The notes beneath the pieces were generated by a model, which ran no database searches, was not told the origin of the DNA, and was given only the letters and a program-made list of their open reading frames with translations. Made by a program: the position numbers and the translations under genes. DNA of 64,000 nt from Granulosicoccus sp964390335 (lineage in GTDB: Bacteria > Pseudomonadota > Gammaproteobacteria > Granulosicoccales > Granulosicoccaceae): the NCBI GenBank assembly GCA_964390335.1, contig CAYMHU010000018.1:8754-72753 (forward strand). The letters run 5' to 3'. Shown piece by piece: positions 54,953-63,948 of this stretch. The first letter of the stretch is position 1, and every line of letters starts with the position of its first letter.

Positions 54953-55552
54953 ATGGCTGCCGACTCCGCCGAATCAGGAAACACCCGCTTTTTTATACTG
55001 GCTTTAGGCTTGCTGGTCGGGTTCGTTATTGGCTTTGTTGCGTTGTTATCGCGCCTGCCGGTAGACAGCAGCCTTAGTGACTACCAGCCTATTCAAGTGC
55101 TGGGTGACGCGGTCAAGGGCGATGCCGATTACGAGTTCTACACGGTGCTGGCCGATAAGGTTGAAACGGGTGTGCCGGTGGTGCAGGATGTCACGCGCGA
55201 AGCCAAAGTGTTAAAGCCGGGTACGCATTTGGTGCCGGGCAATATGCAGAACACCCGTCAGCGTAATTTGGCCGCCGAAGTGTACGCCGAAATACCGGCC
55301 AGCAGCATCGGTCAGGAATCTTACTACTTACAGGCCGGCAGTTATCGCGGTGTTGATGATGCAGAACGAGCCAGAGCCGCATTGCTGCTGTTAGGCTTTG
55401 AAGCGTTTATTGTTAAACGCCAGGATGCATCAGGTGTTATTGGGCACCGTGTTCGTATCGGGCCGTTCTTTGATCAAAACCGGCTAACCGATGCTAAAAA
55501 ACGCTTGCGTCGCGGCAATGTGACCTACGATATAATCCGGGTAACCGGCTAG
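54953..55552 (+). CDS. SPOR-domain membrane protein (FtsN/DedD-like)
   Basis: A 199-residue bitopic protein with a short cytoplasmic N terminus, one membrane helix (FFILALGLLVGFVIGFVALL), a periplasmic linker and a C-terminal SPOR domain (about 118-195; YYLQAGSYRGVDDAERARAA, HRVRIGPFFDQNRLTDA). SPOR domains bind denuded septal peptidoglycan. An argS-linked SPOR protein is the usual gammaproteobacterial position for an FtsN-like division protein. Confidence 0.85.
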   Translation: MAADSAESGNTRFFILALGLLVGFVIGFVALLSRLPVDSSLSDYQPIQVLGDAVKGDADYEFYTVLADKVETGVPVVQDVTREAKVLKPGTHLVPGNMQNTRQRNLAAEVYAEIPASSIGQESYYLQAGSYRGVDDAERARAALLLLGFEAFIVKRQDASGVIGHRVRIGPFFDQNRLTDAKKRLRRGNVTYDIIRVTG

Positions 55553-55568
55553 TAGCCGCTAACAAAAG

Positions 55569-55763
55569 ATGCCCTCATTGCCACAGCTCGTTGTCTTCGC
55601 AATCCTGTTTGCCATTATCGTTGTGCCCATTTTGCTGTGTGCTTTTTCGAAAAAAGTGAAAGGCATGGAAAAATTGGCTTGGGTGGTGGCAGCAGTGTTG
55701 TTCTCATGGGTTGGCTATATTGCCATGGTCTTATACGTAAAACACCGGGATAACCCGTCCTAA
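55569..55763 (+). CDS. Small membrane protein (PLDc_N / superinfection-immunity type)
   Basis: A 64-residue protein with two hydrophobic helices (VVFAILFAIIVVPILLCAF and LAWVVAAVLFSWVGYIAMVLY) joined by a Lys-rich turn. This is the two-helix domain found at the N terminus of cardiolipin synthases and in small immunity proteins. It starts 16 bp after the SPOR gene and ends 14 bp before hrpA. The function is unknown. Confidence 0.7.
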   Translation: MPSLPQLVVFAILFAIIVVPILLCAFSKKVKGMEKLAWVVAAVLFSWVGYIAMVLYVKHRDNPS

Positions 55764-55777
55764 TATTGGTTTAAGCC

Positions 55778-58700
55778 ATGATTCTTAACGCGGCCGATCT
55801 GCATAAGCGCATCGACCAGTGTATGCAAGCAGAGCGACACCGTTTACGTCGCAGAGTCAAAGCGGTAGCTGGCAAGGTAGATTCCGATCCCAAAGCGCTC
55901 TCTTTACTGAACGATATCGAACGTTCAATTACTCTGTGTTCGTCGCGCCGCGATAATGCGCCCAAACCGAACTATCCGGACGAGCTACCGGTAGTCCAGC
56001 AACGCGATGCCATCATGGACGCGTTGGCTAAACACCAAGTGATTATTGTGTGCGGTGAAACCGGCTCGGGTAAAACCACGCAGTTACCTAAAATGTGTTT
56101 GGAGTTTGGGCTGGGCGCGTCGGGTTTTATCGGTCACACTCAACCACGCCGAATTGCGGCTCGCAGTGTATCTTCACGCATTGCCAGCGAATTAGGCTCG
56201 ACAGTGGGTGACGCCGTTGGCTTTAAAATTCGCTTCAGCGATTTAGTCGGTGAGCAAACCTATATCAAACTCATGACCGACGGTATTTTGTTGGCAGAGA
56301 TTCAGCGCGATCCTTTTTTAAATGGCTACGATGCCATTATTATTGATGAAGCGCATGAGCGTTCACTGAACATCGATTTTTTATTGGGGTATCTTAAAAC
56401 ACTGTTACCCAAGCGGCGCGATTTAAAACTCATTATTACGTCTGCCACGATCGACCCCGAGCGTTTCTCGCGTCACTTTAATAATGCACCCATCATATTT
56501 GCAGAAGGCCGCACGTATCCGGTAGAGCTGCGGTACGAGCCGCCTGAGACTGATACTGATTCGCTGGATGATATCGATTTACCCACCGCCATTGTGAATG
56601 CATGCGAAACCTTAATTCAAGAACGCTCACACGATGTATTAGTGTTCCTGCCGGGTGAGCGTGATATTCGCGAATTGGCTGACTTGTTTTCTAAAACCGC
56701 TTCCAGCTCGCGGCATTTGCGCGGCGTTGAAGTTGTGCCGCTGTTTTCGCGTTTATCAAACGCCGAGCAAAATCGGATATTTCAAAAACACACTAAGCCG
56801 CGCATTGTGTTAGCCACCAATGTGGCAGAAACATCGTTAACCGTACCGGGCATTCGCTCGGTGGTCGATGCAGGCTATGCGCGGATGTCGCGCTATAGTG
56901 TTAGAAGCAAAGTACAACGCTTGCCCATAGAAAAAATCTCGCAGGCATCGGCTAACCAGCGCATGGGTCGTTGTGGACGAGAAGCGCCTGGCATTTGTAT
57001 CCGCTTGTATTCCGAGGAAGACTTTTTAGCCAGACCAGAATTTACCGAGCCCGAAATTTTACGCACCAATTTATCGTCGGTCATCTTACAAATGTCGTCC
57101 ATGCGGCTGGGGCAAATCGATTCGTTTCCATTTGTAGAAGCCCCGGATGCCAAGTTTATCAACGACGGTTATCGAACCTTACAAGAACTGGCCGCATTAG
57201 ATAACAAACGAAAACTCACACCGCTGGGCAAGCGCTTATCGCGACTTCCGGTCGATCCACGATTAGGTCGCATGTTGTTAGCCGCGGAAAACGAAGGCTG
57301 CGTGAGTGAAATGCTCATTATTGTGAGCGCCTTGTCGGTACAAGATCCACGCGAGCGACCGTTCGAGAAACGCGCTGCTGCCGATGAAATGCACGCCGAA
57401 TTTAATGATGAAAAATCTGACTTTATGGCGTGGCTGAATGTGTGGGCGTTTCTGAGTGTGCAAAAAGAGCGGTTATCGAATTCGCAGTTTCGCAAAATGT
57501 GCAAGCAACGATTTATCTCGCCATTGCGTGTGATTGAATGGATGGATGTGCGCGTACAACTGCAGCGCTTGTGTAAAGAGTTAAAAATAAAACTCAACAC
57601 AGAAGACGCAGCCTATGAAAATATTCATCGCGCATTATTAACCGGCTTGCTGGCCAATGTTGCCGTGAAGTCTGATAAGAATGATTATCTTGGCACGCGC
57701 AATCGTCATTTGTCTATTTTTCCAGGCTCAGGCTTATTTAAAAAAGGCCCCAAGTGGATGATGGCCGCCGAAATTGCAGAAACCAGTAAGCTCTATGCCA
57801 GACAAGTTGCCAGTATTGATTCTGCGTGGGTTGAGCGTTTGGCCGAGCATTTGTTATCACGCACCTATCGCGATGCACATTGGCAAAAGAAAACCGGCAC
57901 CGTTGGTGCATACGAACAATCCACGTTATACGGGCTTATTGTTAATCCCAAAAAGCGGGTTAATTACTCGCCCATTAACCCAACAGAATCGCGACAAATA
58001 TTTATTCGCGATGGTTTGGTTGCTGGCGGATTAAAATCATCTGGTGATTTTTATCGTCATAATATAGATTTATTAGATGAAGTCACAACGCTAGAAGAGA
58101 AGTCCCGACGACGCGATATTGTTGTAGACCCAGAAGAGATGGTGCGCTTTTATGAGGCCATCATTCCCGATGACGTGTGTACCAGTGCAAGCTTCGAGCA
58201 GTTCCGTAAAACCTATGAAGCAGACAACCCACGTGGCTTGTATTTTTCTCGCGATATGCTTCTGGCCGATGAATCGGCTAGCGTATCTTCACACGATTAC
58301 CCTGATCAAATGGAATTTGGTGGCATGGTGTTGCCACTGCGGTACCACTTTGCACCGGGTGAAGACGATGATGGTGTAACCTTGGTTGCGCCAGTGGAAG
58401 TGATTAACAGAATTCCAAAACAACAATGCGACTGGTTGGTACCCGGATTAATTCATGAAAAGGTCACGCTGTTAATTAAATCATTACCGAAAACCTTGCG
58501 CCGTAACTTCGTACCAGCACCTGACTTTGCCAAAAACGCATTACAAAAAATGCATCACGGCGAAGGCGTGTTAACAACTGAATTATCCCGACAATTACAT
58601 GCCATGACCGGCGTCGATGTGCCGCGTGGCGAATGGGATAGCAGCAATTTGCCGCTGCATTTACAAATGCGCTTTCAGCTGGTGGATGGCAAAGGCAAAA

Positions 58701-59659
58701 CCGTGAAAGCCGGGCGCGATTTGGCCGCGTTGCAAGAAGCGTTTTCCGATCAGGTAGAAGAAACCTTATTGCAGGCCAGCTCTAACAGTATTGAGCGCGA
58801 TTCCATTACCGATTGGAATTTTGGCGACTTGCCCGAGTCGGTCGATATAGAACAAAACAGCATAACGCTGCAAGGTTATCCTGCACTGCATGCTGTTGAC
58901 GGTACGGTTGCGATAAAACTGTTTGCCAGTGAGTCTGATGCGCACGATGCCATGCCAGCAGGCTTGCGCTTATTATTTCGCCACGTGCTACGCGATGAAA
59001 TTAAATACCTGCAACGGCGTTTGCCGGGTATTGATGTATTGAGTTTGCGGTTTGCACCCTTTGGTAATAAAGAAATCTTAATAGACGACATTATCGACGC
59101 CGCGCTCGATCATGTGTTTATTCTGGGTGAGCCGTGGCCAAGATCGCGCGAGCAGTTTTATGCGCGGCTGGAATCGAACCGTTCAAAGCTTGTGGCATGC
59201 GCTGGCGAATTTTGCGAAGCAACGGCAGCAGCATTCGAACAACATCGTGTCGTGGCCAAACGAATTGAAGGGTCAATCTCTCTGGGTTGGGTGGAAGCGG
59301 TAGGGGATATCAAAGATCAAATAGCCCAGTTGTTGTATCCGGGGTTTGTGACCAACACAGGCCTTGCCCGCATGAAACGCATGGGTGTGTATTTTCAGGC
59401 AATGGATAAGCGCCTAACCGCGATTGATAAATCCCCTGATAAAGACCGGGCCCGCCGCGCGGAGTTATTACCCGTATGGGAAACCTTCAAACAACTGCCC
59501 GACAGCCGCGACAACGATCTTGACTACGCGCAGGCCCACAACGAGATCCGGTGGCTGTTTGAGGAATTGCGGATTTCCTTATTTGCCCAAGAACTCGGCA
59601 CTCGTGAGAAAGTCTCTGTGGCGCGGTTAGAATCACGTTTGGCCAAGTTGCAGCCATAA
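55778..59659 (+). CDS. hrpA: ATP-dependent RNA helicase HrpA
   Basis: A 1293-residue DEAH-box helicase, normal length for HrpA. Walker A is GETGSGKTTQLPK, motif II DEAHERSLNIDFLLG, motif III SATID and motif VI QRMGRCGREAPG. Ratchet/OB-fold regions and the long C-terminal DUF3418-type domain of the HrpA subgroup follow. It acts on mRNA and on stalled or collided ribosomes in the cytoplasm. The gene is the largest of the argS - SPOR - small membrane protein - hrpA run and is probably cotranscribed. Confidence 0.96.
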   Translation: MILNAADLHKRIDQCMQAERHRLRRRVKAVAGKVDSDPKALSLLNDIERSITLCSSRRDNAPKPNYPDELPVVQQRDAIMDALAKHQVIIVCGETGSGKTTQLPKMCLEFGLGASGFIGHTQPRRIAARSVSSRIASELGSTVGDAVGFKIRFSDLVGEQTYIKLMTDGILLAEIQRDPFLNGYDAIIIDEAHERSLNIDFLLGYLKTLLPKRRDLKLIITSATIDPERFSRHFNNAPIIFAEGRTYPVELRYEPPETDTDSLDDIDLPTAIVNACETLIQERSHDVLVFLPGERDIRELADLFSKTASSSRHLRGVEVVPLFSRLSNAEQNRIFQKHTKPRIVLATNVAETSLTVPGIRSVVDAGYARMSRYSVRSKVQRLPIEKISQASANQRMGRCGREAPGICIRLYSEEDFLARPEFTEPEILRTNLSSVILQMSSMRLGQIDSFPFVEAPDAKFINDGYRTLQELAALDNKRKLTPLGKRLSRLPVDPRLGRMLLAAENEGCVSEMLIIVSALSVQDPRERPFEKRAAADEMHAEFNDEKSDFMAWLNVWAFLSVQKERLSNSQFRKMCKQRFISPLRVIEWMDVRVQLQRLCKELKIKLNTEDAAYENIHRALLTGLLANVAVKSDKNDYLGTRNRHLSIFPGSGLFKKGPKWMMAAEIAETSKLYARQVASIDSAWVERLAEHLLSRTYRDAHWQKKTGTVGAYEQSTLYGLIVNPKKRVNYSPINPTESRQIFIRDGLVAGGLKSSGDFYRHNIDLLDEVTTLEEKSRRRDIVVDPEEMVRFYEAIIPDDVCTSASFEQFRKTYEADNPRGLYFSRDMLLADESASVSSHDYPDQMEFGGMVLPLRYHFAPGEDDDGVTLVAPVEVINRIPKQQCDWLVPGLIHEKVTLLIKSLPKTLRRNFVPAPDFAKNALQKMHHGEGVLTTELSRQLHAMTGVDVPRGEWDSSNLPLHLQMRFQLVDGKGKTVKAGRDLAALQEAFSDQVEETLLQASSNSIERDSITDWNFGDLPESVDIEQNSITLQGYPALHAVDGTVAIKLFASESDAHDAMPAGLRLLFRHVLRDEIKYLQRRLPGIDVLSLRFAPFGNKEILIDDIIDAALDHVFILGEPWPRSREQFYARLESNRSKLVACAGEFCEATAAAFEQHRVVAKRIEGSISLGWVEAVGDIKDQIAQLLYPGFVTNTGLARMKRMGVYFQAMDKRLTAIDKSPDKDRARRAELLPVWETFKQLPDSRDNDLDYAQAHNEIRWLFEELRISLFAQELGTREKVSVARLESRLAKLQP

Positions 59660-59838
59660 ATCAAGCCTTGCCTGTTTCAATCCTTAACAAATTGATAACT
59701 AAAGAAAAATGCAATCATTTCCGTACCTTGAGTCAGCTCAATTTATTGTTGGGTGTCGAATGTACATCACGCCTTGCGCGGGTAAGAATCACGTCTAGAC
59801 TCTAAGGAAGGTAAATCGATTTTAGATTGGGGTGTCAG

Positions 59839-60438
59839 ATGAAAAAAATGCTCACAGGCGTGTGCCTGCTGCTGGGGTCAATGGGCGTAAACGCCGGTGG
59901 CGTAGACCTGGCGTTGAGTAATGAGACAGCCAATATCGCTTTCGTGCTAAACCCGCATCAGCTTTATGATGGCGGTGGTGCTGAGCTAGCCATAGGTGCG
60001 TTTATGAGCGAACAGGGGGACAAGGTTGCACATGCCACGTTAATGGCACGCGGGTTTCGGATGTCGGAGGGCACGCAGTACAGTGTGGGTGCCGGTATGA
60101 AAGCCGTGTATGGCGATGTCAGTATTCCTGAAAGATTATCGCTAACTAAAGATGAAGAATCGGTGGGCGCGGTGGCACTTGGCTTTCAAGTGGGTATGTT
60201 GCTGGTGTCCAGCCGTCATAACCCCATAGAGCTTGCAGCCGAAGGTTTTATTGCCCCTAGCATCACCAGCTTTTCAGATGCCGAGCGTTACTCCGAACTG
60301 GGTGCGCGTTTACAAATAGAAGTCGTGCCACAAGCCAGAGCGTATATCGGGTATCGCGCAATGCGCTTTAATACCAACGACTATAAAGATGTGCGCATTG
60401 ATCGTAGCGTGCATTTAGGAATCAAGATATCGTACTAA
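59839..60438 (+). CDS. YfaZ-family outer membrane protein
   Basis: ATG 59839 begins a clear signal peptide (KKMLTGVCLLLGSMGVNA/GG). A TTG four codons upstream is less likely. The 199-residue product is a predicted small beta-barrel with alternating strands (YSVGAGMKAVYGD, VGAVALGFQVGML) and a C-terminal KISY. It resembles YfaZ-type predicted outer membrane proteins. The function is unknown. Confidence 0.75.
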   Translation: MKKMLTGVCLLLGSMGVNAGGVDLALSNETANIAFVLNPHQLYDGGGAELAIGAFMSEQGDKVAHATLMARGFRMSEGTQYSVGAGMKAVYGDVSIPERLSLTKDEESVGAVALGFQVGMLLVSSRHNPIELAAEGFIAPSITSFSDAERYSELGARLQIEVVPQARAYIGYRAMRFNTNDYKDVRIDRSVHLGIKISY

Positions 60439-60455
60439 ACGTAGAATTTAGTACG
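60431..60455. terminator. Hairpin overlapping the stop of the YfaZ-like gene
   Basis: A perfect 9-bp stem (CGTACTAAA at 60431-60439 with its complement at 60447-60455) and a 7-base loop. There is no T-run after it, so it may be a processing or stabilising element rather than a classic terminator. Confidence 0.4.
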
Positions 60456-60480
60456 TAAAGCCTTACACACTTTTCTTAAA

Positions 60481-61257
60481 GTGTCGTCTATTGAAAAACT
60501 GCTTGATGTCATGCGCCAGTTGCGCGACCCTGAAACCGGTTGCGCGTGGGACATCGAGCAAACTTTCGAAACCATTGCCCCCTACACAATAGAAGAAGCC
60601 TACGAAGTCGCCGATGCCATCGAGCGTAACGATTTAAGCGACTTGCAAGATGAGTTGGGCGACCTGCTATTGCAGGTGGTGTTTCATGCACAAATGGCCA
60701 GCGAACAAGGCTCGTTTGCATTTGATGATGTGGTGAACAGCATTGTAGACAAGATGGTCAGACGCCATCCACATGTGTTCGGTGATGCGAAGTTTGCAAA
60801 CGAAGCAGAATTAAAAGCCTCCTGGGAAGCAAGCAAAGCTGCCGAACGCGCGGGTAAATCGGAAGACACTTCCGCATTGGCAGACATAGCAGTCGCATTA
60901 CCCGCACTAAAACGCGCCGACAAAATTCAAAAACGCGCTGCACGTGTTGGGTTTGATTGGCCGGATGTAGCGCCGGTTTGGGATAAGTTGCAAGAAGAAA
61001 CACATGAAGTGCAAGAAGCACTAGCTAATGATGACGCTGCAGCGGTTCAGGATGAGATAGGCGATTTACTGTTTACAATGGTTAACTTAGCAAGGCATGT
61101 GAATGTTGATGCTGAGACCGCATTGGTTGCTGCGAATAACAAATTTGAAAAACGGTTTCGGCAAGTGGAACAACTTGCGTCTAAGCAGCAGGATGTGTTG
61201 AGTGAGTTGTCTTTGTCGGAGTTGGATGCGTTGTGGGATAAAGCAAAGTCGAAGTAA
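60481..61257 (+). CDS. mazG: Nucleoside triphosphate pyrophosphohydrolase MazG
   Basis: A 258-residue protein with two MazG repeats. The first has EEAYEVADAIERND and LQDELGDLLLQVVFHA; the second has EETHEVQEAL and VQDEIGDLLFTMVNLARH. The acidic EExxE/ExxD residues that bind Mg2+ are present in both. It hydrolyses (d)NTPs to NMP and PPi as housecleaning. The start is the GTG at 60481, as no ATG is available before the conserved N terminus. Confidence 0.95.
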   Translation: MSSIEKLLDVMRQLRDPETGCAWDIEQTFETIAPYTIEEAYEVADAIERNDLSDLQDELGDLLLQVVFHAQMASEQGSFAFDDVVNSIVDKMVRRHPHVFGDAKFANEAELKASWEASKAAERAGKSEDTSALADIAVALPALKRADKIQKRAARVGFDWPDVAPVWDKLQEETHEVQEALANDDAAAVQDEIGDLLFTMVNLARHVNVDAETALVAANNKFEKRFRQVEQLASKQQDVLSELSLSELDALWDKAKSK

Positions 61258-61269
61258 TGTGTAAGCGAA

Positions 61270-61287
61270 TGGGGTCAGAGTGCATTT
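61270..61287. repeat. GGGGTCAGAGTGCATTTT motif next to the 52-bp repeat
   Basis: This short string resembles the GGGGTCAGAG-type palindromic repeats associated with REP-type transposases in other gammaproteobacteria. Only one copy was noticed in the window, so the assignment is weak. Confidence 0.25.
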
Positions 61288-61301
61288 TGGTTGTAACTAC
61301 C

Positions 61302-61353
61302 GGAGATGCAATCAGACTGAAAATCCCAGTCTGATTGCTCTTCCGTAAACCAT
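61302..61353. repeat. 52-bp hairpin repeat, copy A
   Basis: Contains a perfect 12-bp inverted repeat (GCAATCAGACTG and its complement) around a 7-base loop, followed by a conserved 3' flank ending TTCCGTAAACCAT. It lies between convergent mazG and the BON gene, where it could stop transcription. A second copy is at 63949-64000. Confidence 0.85.
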
Positions 61354-61366
61354 GTGAAGCTAACTC

Positions 61367-61639
61367 TTAGTTGGATTGAGTTGCGTGGTTAATGACCTTA
61401 TCAACACCTTCAGTAGATAGTGCGGCTTGTAATGCTTGGCTTTTGCTAAGGCCGTCAGCGAAAGTGCCTGTCAAAGTAACAACACCATCACGAACGCTAA
61501 CGAATACGTTGTCGCCGCTTCCAGTGATAGAGCTAATAGACTGTGCGATATCAGCTTGAGAAACCATGGCAGACGCAGGGCCAGCAGCTAGAGCAGTTAA
61601 AGCGATTGCAACAAGAGTAGATTTGATCACAGTTTTCAT
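61367..61639 (-). CDS. Small periplasmic BON-domain protein
   Basis: The start is the ATG at 61639, with GAGGAT before it on the minus strand; a longer frame upstream lacks these features. The 90-residue product has a signal peptide (VAIALTALAAGPASA) and a single BON domain (VFVSVRDGVVTLTGTFADGL, VDKVINHATQ). OsmY-like BON proteins are periplasmic and often bind phospholipid during envelope stress. Typical OsmY has two BON domains. Confidence 0.88.
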   Translation of the reverse strand: MKTVIKSTLVAIALTALAAGPASAMVSQADIAQSISSITGSGDNVFVSVRDGVVTLTGTFADGLSKSQALQAALSTEGVDKVINHATQSN

Positions 61640-62101
61640 ATTAATATCCTCAAATAATTTATGTTTACAGAAGAAGCCGTATTGCGTCTTCATGGTTGTT
61701 AGTAATCCGCAAGGAGAATTCGTTCTGTGCATTTCTAATCTGATAGGGGCGCAAATGTGCGGGAACTTTTTTGCGATCTTTTTGCAGTTACATTGGAACA
61801 TTTCTTTTAGAGCGCGAATTAACTGGCGGTGATAGCGCGTTCAGTTTAAGAACTACGGTAAAGCTCTGTGACATGAAATATGCAAATGCCGTGACGTAAT
61901 AACTTGATCAAGGTATTGCATTAAATTTCAAACAAAATAATTCCAAAATTCTGTATAGAGATTGTTACTAATTTGAATTAATTGGTGTAGTCTAACGCGC
62001 AATTATTAACCTGAATCGGTGTCATTTGTTCGGTCGCCGCAAGGCAAGTTACCCGCTGTTCAGGTCTATAGACTAATTTAGATGGAATTGATTTTAGCTC
62101 T
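61640..62101. other. Intergenic region with a nested hairpin
   Basis: About 460 bases without a supported gene. The first part holds the promoter of the minus-strand BON gene. At 62010-62064 an outer CCTGAA/TTCAGG stem encloses an inner GCC-GCAA-GGC stem-loop within CGGT and ACCCG arms. It could be a structured leader RNA, but no known riboswitch consensus fits. Confidence 0.4.
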
Positions 62102-62373
62102 ATGAATATTCAAACTCGCTTGCGTGCTCTTTGTTATTCTGTTTTTCTTCAAATGCCTATGCCAACTCTTTTGGCATTGAATTGGATGGCGTCTACAATT
62201 GGGGTAGTTGTGGTTTTAATGCTCATTTTAGTTATGAGGTTTCAGTAGCTGATTTCGAATTTGAACTACTACGTGATTGGCGAATAAAAGTTGGGTATAA
62301 CAGGCTAGCCACTCTATCCAATGCGTGGATGGTCGGATACCCCGGTCCGGTGATGACTGTCAAATCCAACTAG
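62102..62373 (+). pseudogene. Degenerate small secreted-protein gene
   Basis: ATG 62102 begins a signal-like start (MNIQTRLRAL), but that frame does not continue into the signal core. The core LLFCFSSNAYANSFG and the following 65 residues lie in another frame (from 62131) that has no ATG. A single indel near 62130 would join them into a plausible secreted protein ending at 62373. No family was recognised. Confidence 0.35.
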
Positions 62374-62405
62374 TTGAAGGCAAAATCGTTGGCGTGGTTC
62401 AACCC

Positions 62406-62626
62406 ATGCGATACGACCCGGACGGAGGCCGAGTTCAGAAAGTGGTCGTGGACTAACTACGGATTATCTGGTGGATACCAATCGTGATTACGCACAAGTC
62501 CGGGTAGAAGCCACACCAACGAATAAGCTGAATTACACCTTTGGTACGGATCTGGTTGGGCTAAACACAATTGCTGAGAACTACACGTATCACACGGATG
62601 CGCTGGATAGCGCTTGTTGGGTTTGA
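62406..62626 (+). pseudogene. Remnant of an RHS/YD-repeat protein
   Basis: Two frames together encode RHS-core-like sequence: RYDPDGGRVQKVV (from 62406, stopping at 62454) and, shifted, TTDYLVDTNRDYAQVRVEA and YTYHTDALDSA (62456-62626). This order matches the conserved core of RHS/YD-repeat proteins just before their variable toxin tips. The frameshift and the missing upstream repeats show it is a decayed fragment. Confidence 0.7.
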
Positions 62627-62692
62627 CGTAAACTCACAATTTCTATCGCCATTGGCGGTCCGTTGAACAATAGTGTAAAAAGTATACTGAAT

Positions 62693-62908
62693 ATGTCGGA
62701 CGGTTGCGGAAATATAGAAACTTGGTCGTTCAGTGATTCAAGTGTAACCATAGAAATACATAGCCACAGATATTATGCTGTCACGTGTTCAATTCTGCCT
62801 TATTGGGCAAGGTCTGGCGAATTCGGCCTTGGCTTAGATGATTCGAGAACATTATCGTTGTTGAATTTATGCTACGTATACTATGGAAACAATTTGAATT
62901 TTCGATAG
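62693..62908 (+). CDS. Small hypothetical protein (uncertain)
   Basis: A 71-residue frame from ATG 62693 (81 residues from a TTG at 62663), with several cysteines and aromatic residues (CGNIETWSF, LNLCYVYYGNN). There is no signal peptide, motif or good ribosome site. It may be a real small gene at the 3' side of the RHS remnant, where orphan tips and immunity genes occur, or it may be chance. Confidence 0.25.
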   Translation: MSDGCGNIETWSFSDSSVTIEIHSHRYYAVTCSILPYWARSGEFGLGLDDSRTLSLLNLCYVYYGNNLNFR

Positions 62909-62982
62909 ATAACGGCTAAGACTAGGGGGACTGGTTTCAGCCGTATTGGGCCATGTTAAATCAGACTCAATAAAACCAAGCA

Positions 62983-63822
62983 TTAAGTAGACATTTCATC
63001 CCACTGTGGCAAGTCATCAGTGACCTCAATCCAAGGTGCCTTTGAGCCCATAAATATATGCCCTTTTGCGTCAATACCCGGAGCCTGGTCCAGACTGCCT
63101 GCCGGTATGTTGTAAACCGAACCATCACTTCTGGCTCTGGGTACTGAGGAACCGCAAGTGCGACAAAATGCGTTGCCAAAGAATTTTGCATCGGGCAAAG
63201 CAAATTTAACCACGTTGTTTTCACCGCTCTTCCATGTCAGATCTTCACAGGCGACAAACACATTTGTGGCGTGGGCAGCGCCTTTGACTTTGCGACAACG
63301 GCTGCAATGGCAGTTCATCATAAACTTTGGTGTGCCGCTGTATTCAAAGCTCACGGTGCCGCACTGGCATGAACCGCTAACCGAATCGCTACTAATCTGT
63401 GGTTGGGAGTTGTCGATCACCCGTGATAAGTCACCATCGCCATAATGCTGTTCTTGCGGCAAGTCATCAGTAATGTGATAGCACTCGGCTTTTGACTCAA
63501 CAAAGATATGTTTGTCGGCTCGTACTGCTGGGTCTTCGTTTAACAGGCCCGCCGGTACATAGTATTCATGACTATTGGGCGCTTTTTCCGGTAAGGGTGA
63601 TCCGCAGCAGTTACAGAATGTGCGTATGAAGCCTGGTGAGGATTCATACGTTTCGATGAAATCAGTACCGGAGGTAAAATCCACACTTTCAACGTTATAA
63701 AATGTGGCAAAAAGAGAACCATGTAATTTTCGGCACATGCTGCAATGGCAATGAGCCATATTGGATGTCGCGCTGCCAACAACGAATTTGACGTTTCCGC
63801 AAAGGCATTGACCAGAAGCCAT
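62983..63822 (-). CDS. Two-domain GFA/CENP-V family zinc protein
   Basis: The start is the ATG at 63822, with GGAGA 7 bp before it on the minus strand. The 279-residue protein has two GFA domains in tandem. The first has CLCG, HCHCSMCRK and CNCCGSPLP. The second has CQCG, NCHCSRCRK and CRTCGSSVP. These cysteines bind two zinc ions per domain in glutathione-dependent formaldehyde-activating-type proteins, which are usually single-domain. The true activity of most members is unknown. Confidence 0.88.
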   Translation of the reverse strand: MASGQCLCGNVKFVVGSATSNMAHCHCSMCRKLHGSLFATFYNVESVDFTSGTDFIETYESSPGFIRTFCNCCGSPLPEKAPNSHEYYVPAGLLNEDPAVRADKHIFVESKAECYHITDDLPQEQHYGDGDLSRVIDNSQPQISSDSVSGSCQCGTVSFEYSGTPKFMMNCHCSRCRKVKGAAHATNVFVACEDLTWKSGENNVVKFALPDAKFFGNAFCRTCGSSVPRARSDGSVYNIPAGSLDQAPGIDAKGHIFMGSKAPWIEVTDDLPQWDEMST

Positions 63823-63948
63823 ACTGGATCTCCATTGCTGGTTAAATAGAATCAACGCCAATTATGCCAGCATGGGGAAGTTGAATGTTAATAAAGCCTT
63901 AATCTTTCTCCGGCTTGCACGTAAACCACATATTCGACTAACGCATCG

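Noticed and set aside
62010..62064. GEMM-type c-di-GMP riboswitch
   Set aside because: The conserved cores expected for GEMM RNAs are not present; only a simple nested hairpin is seen.
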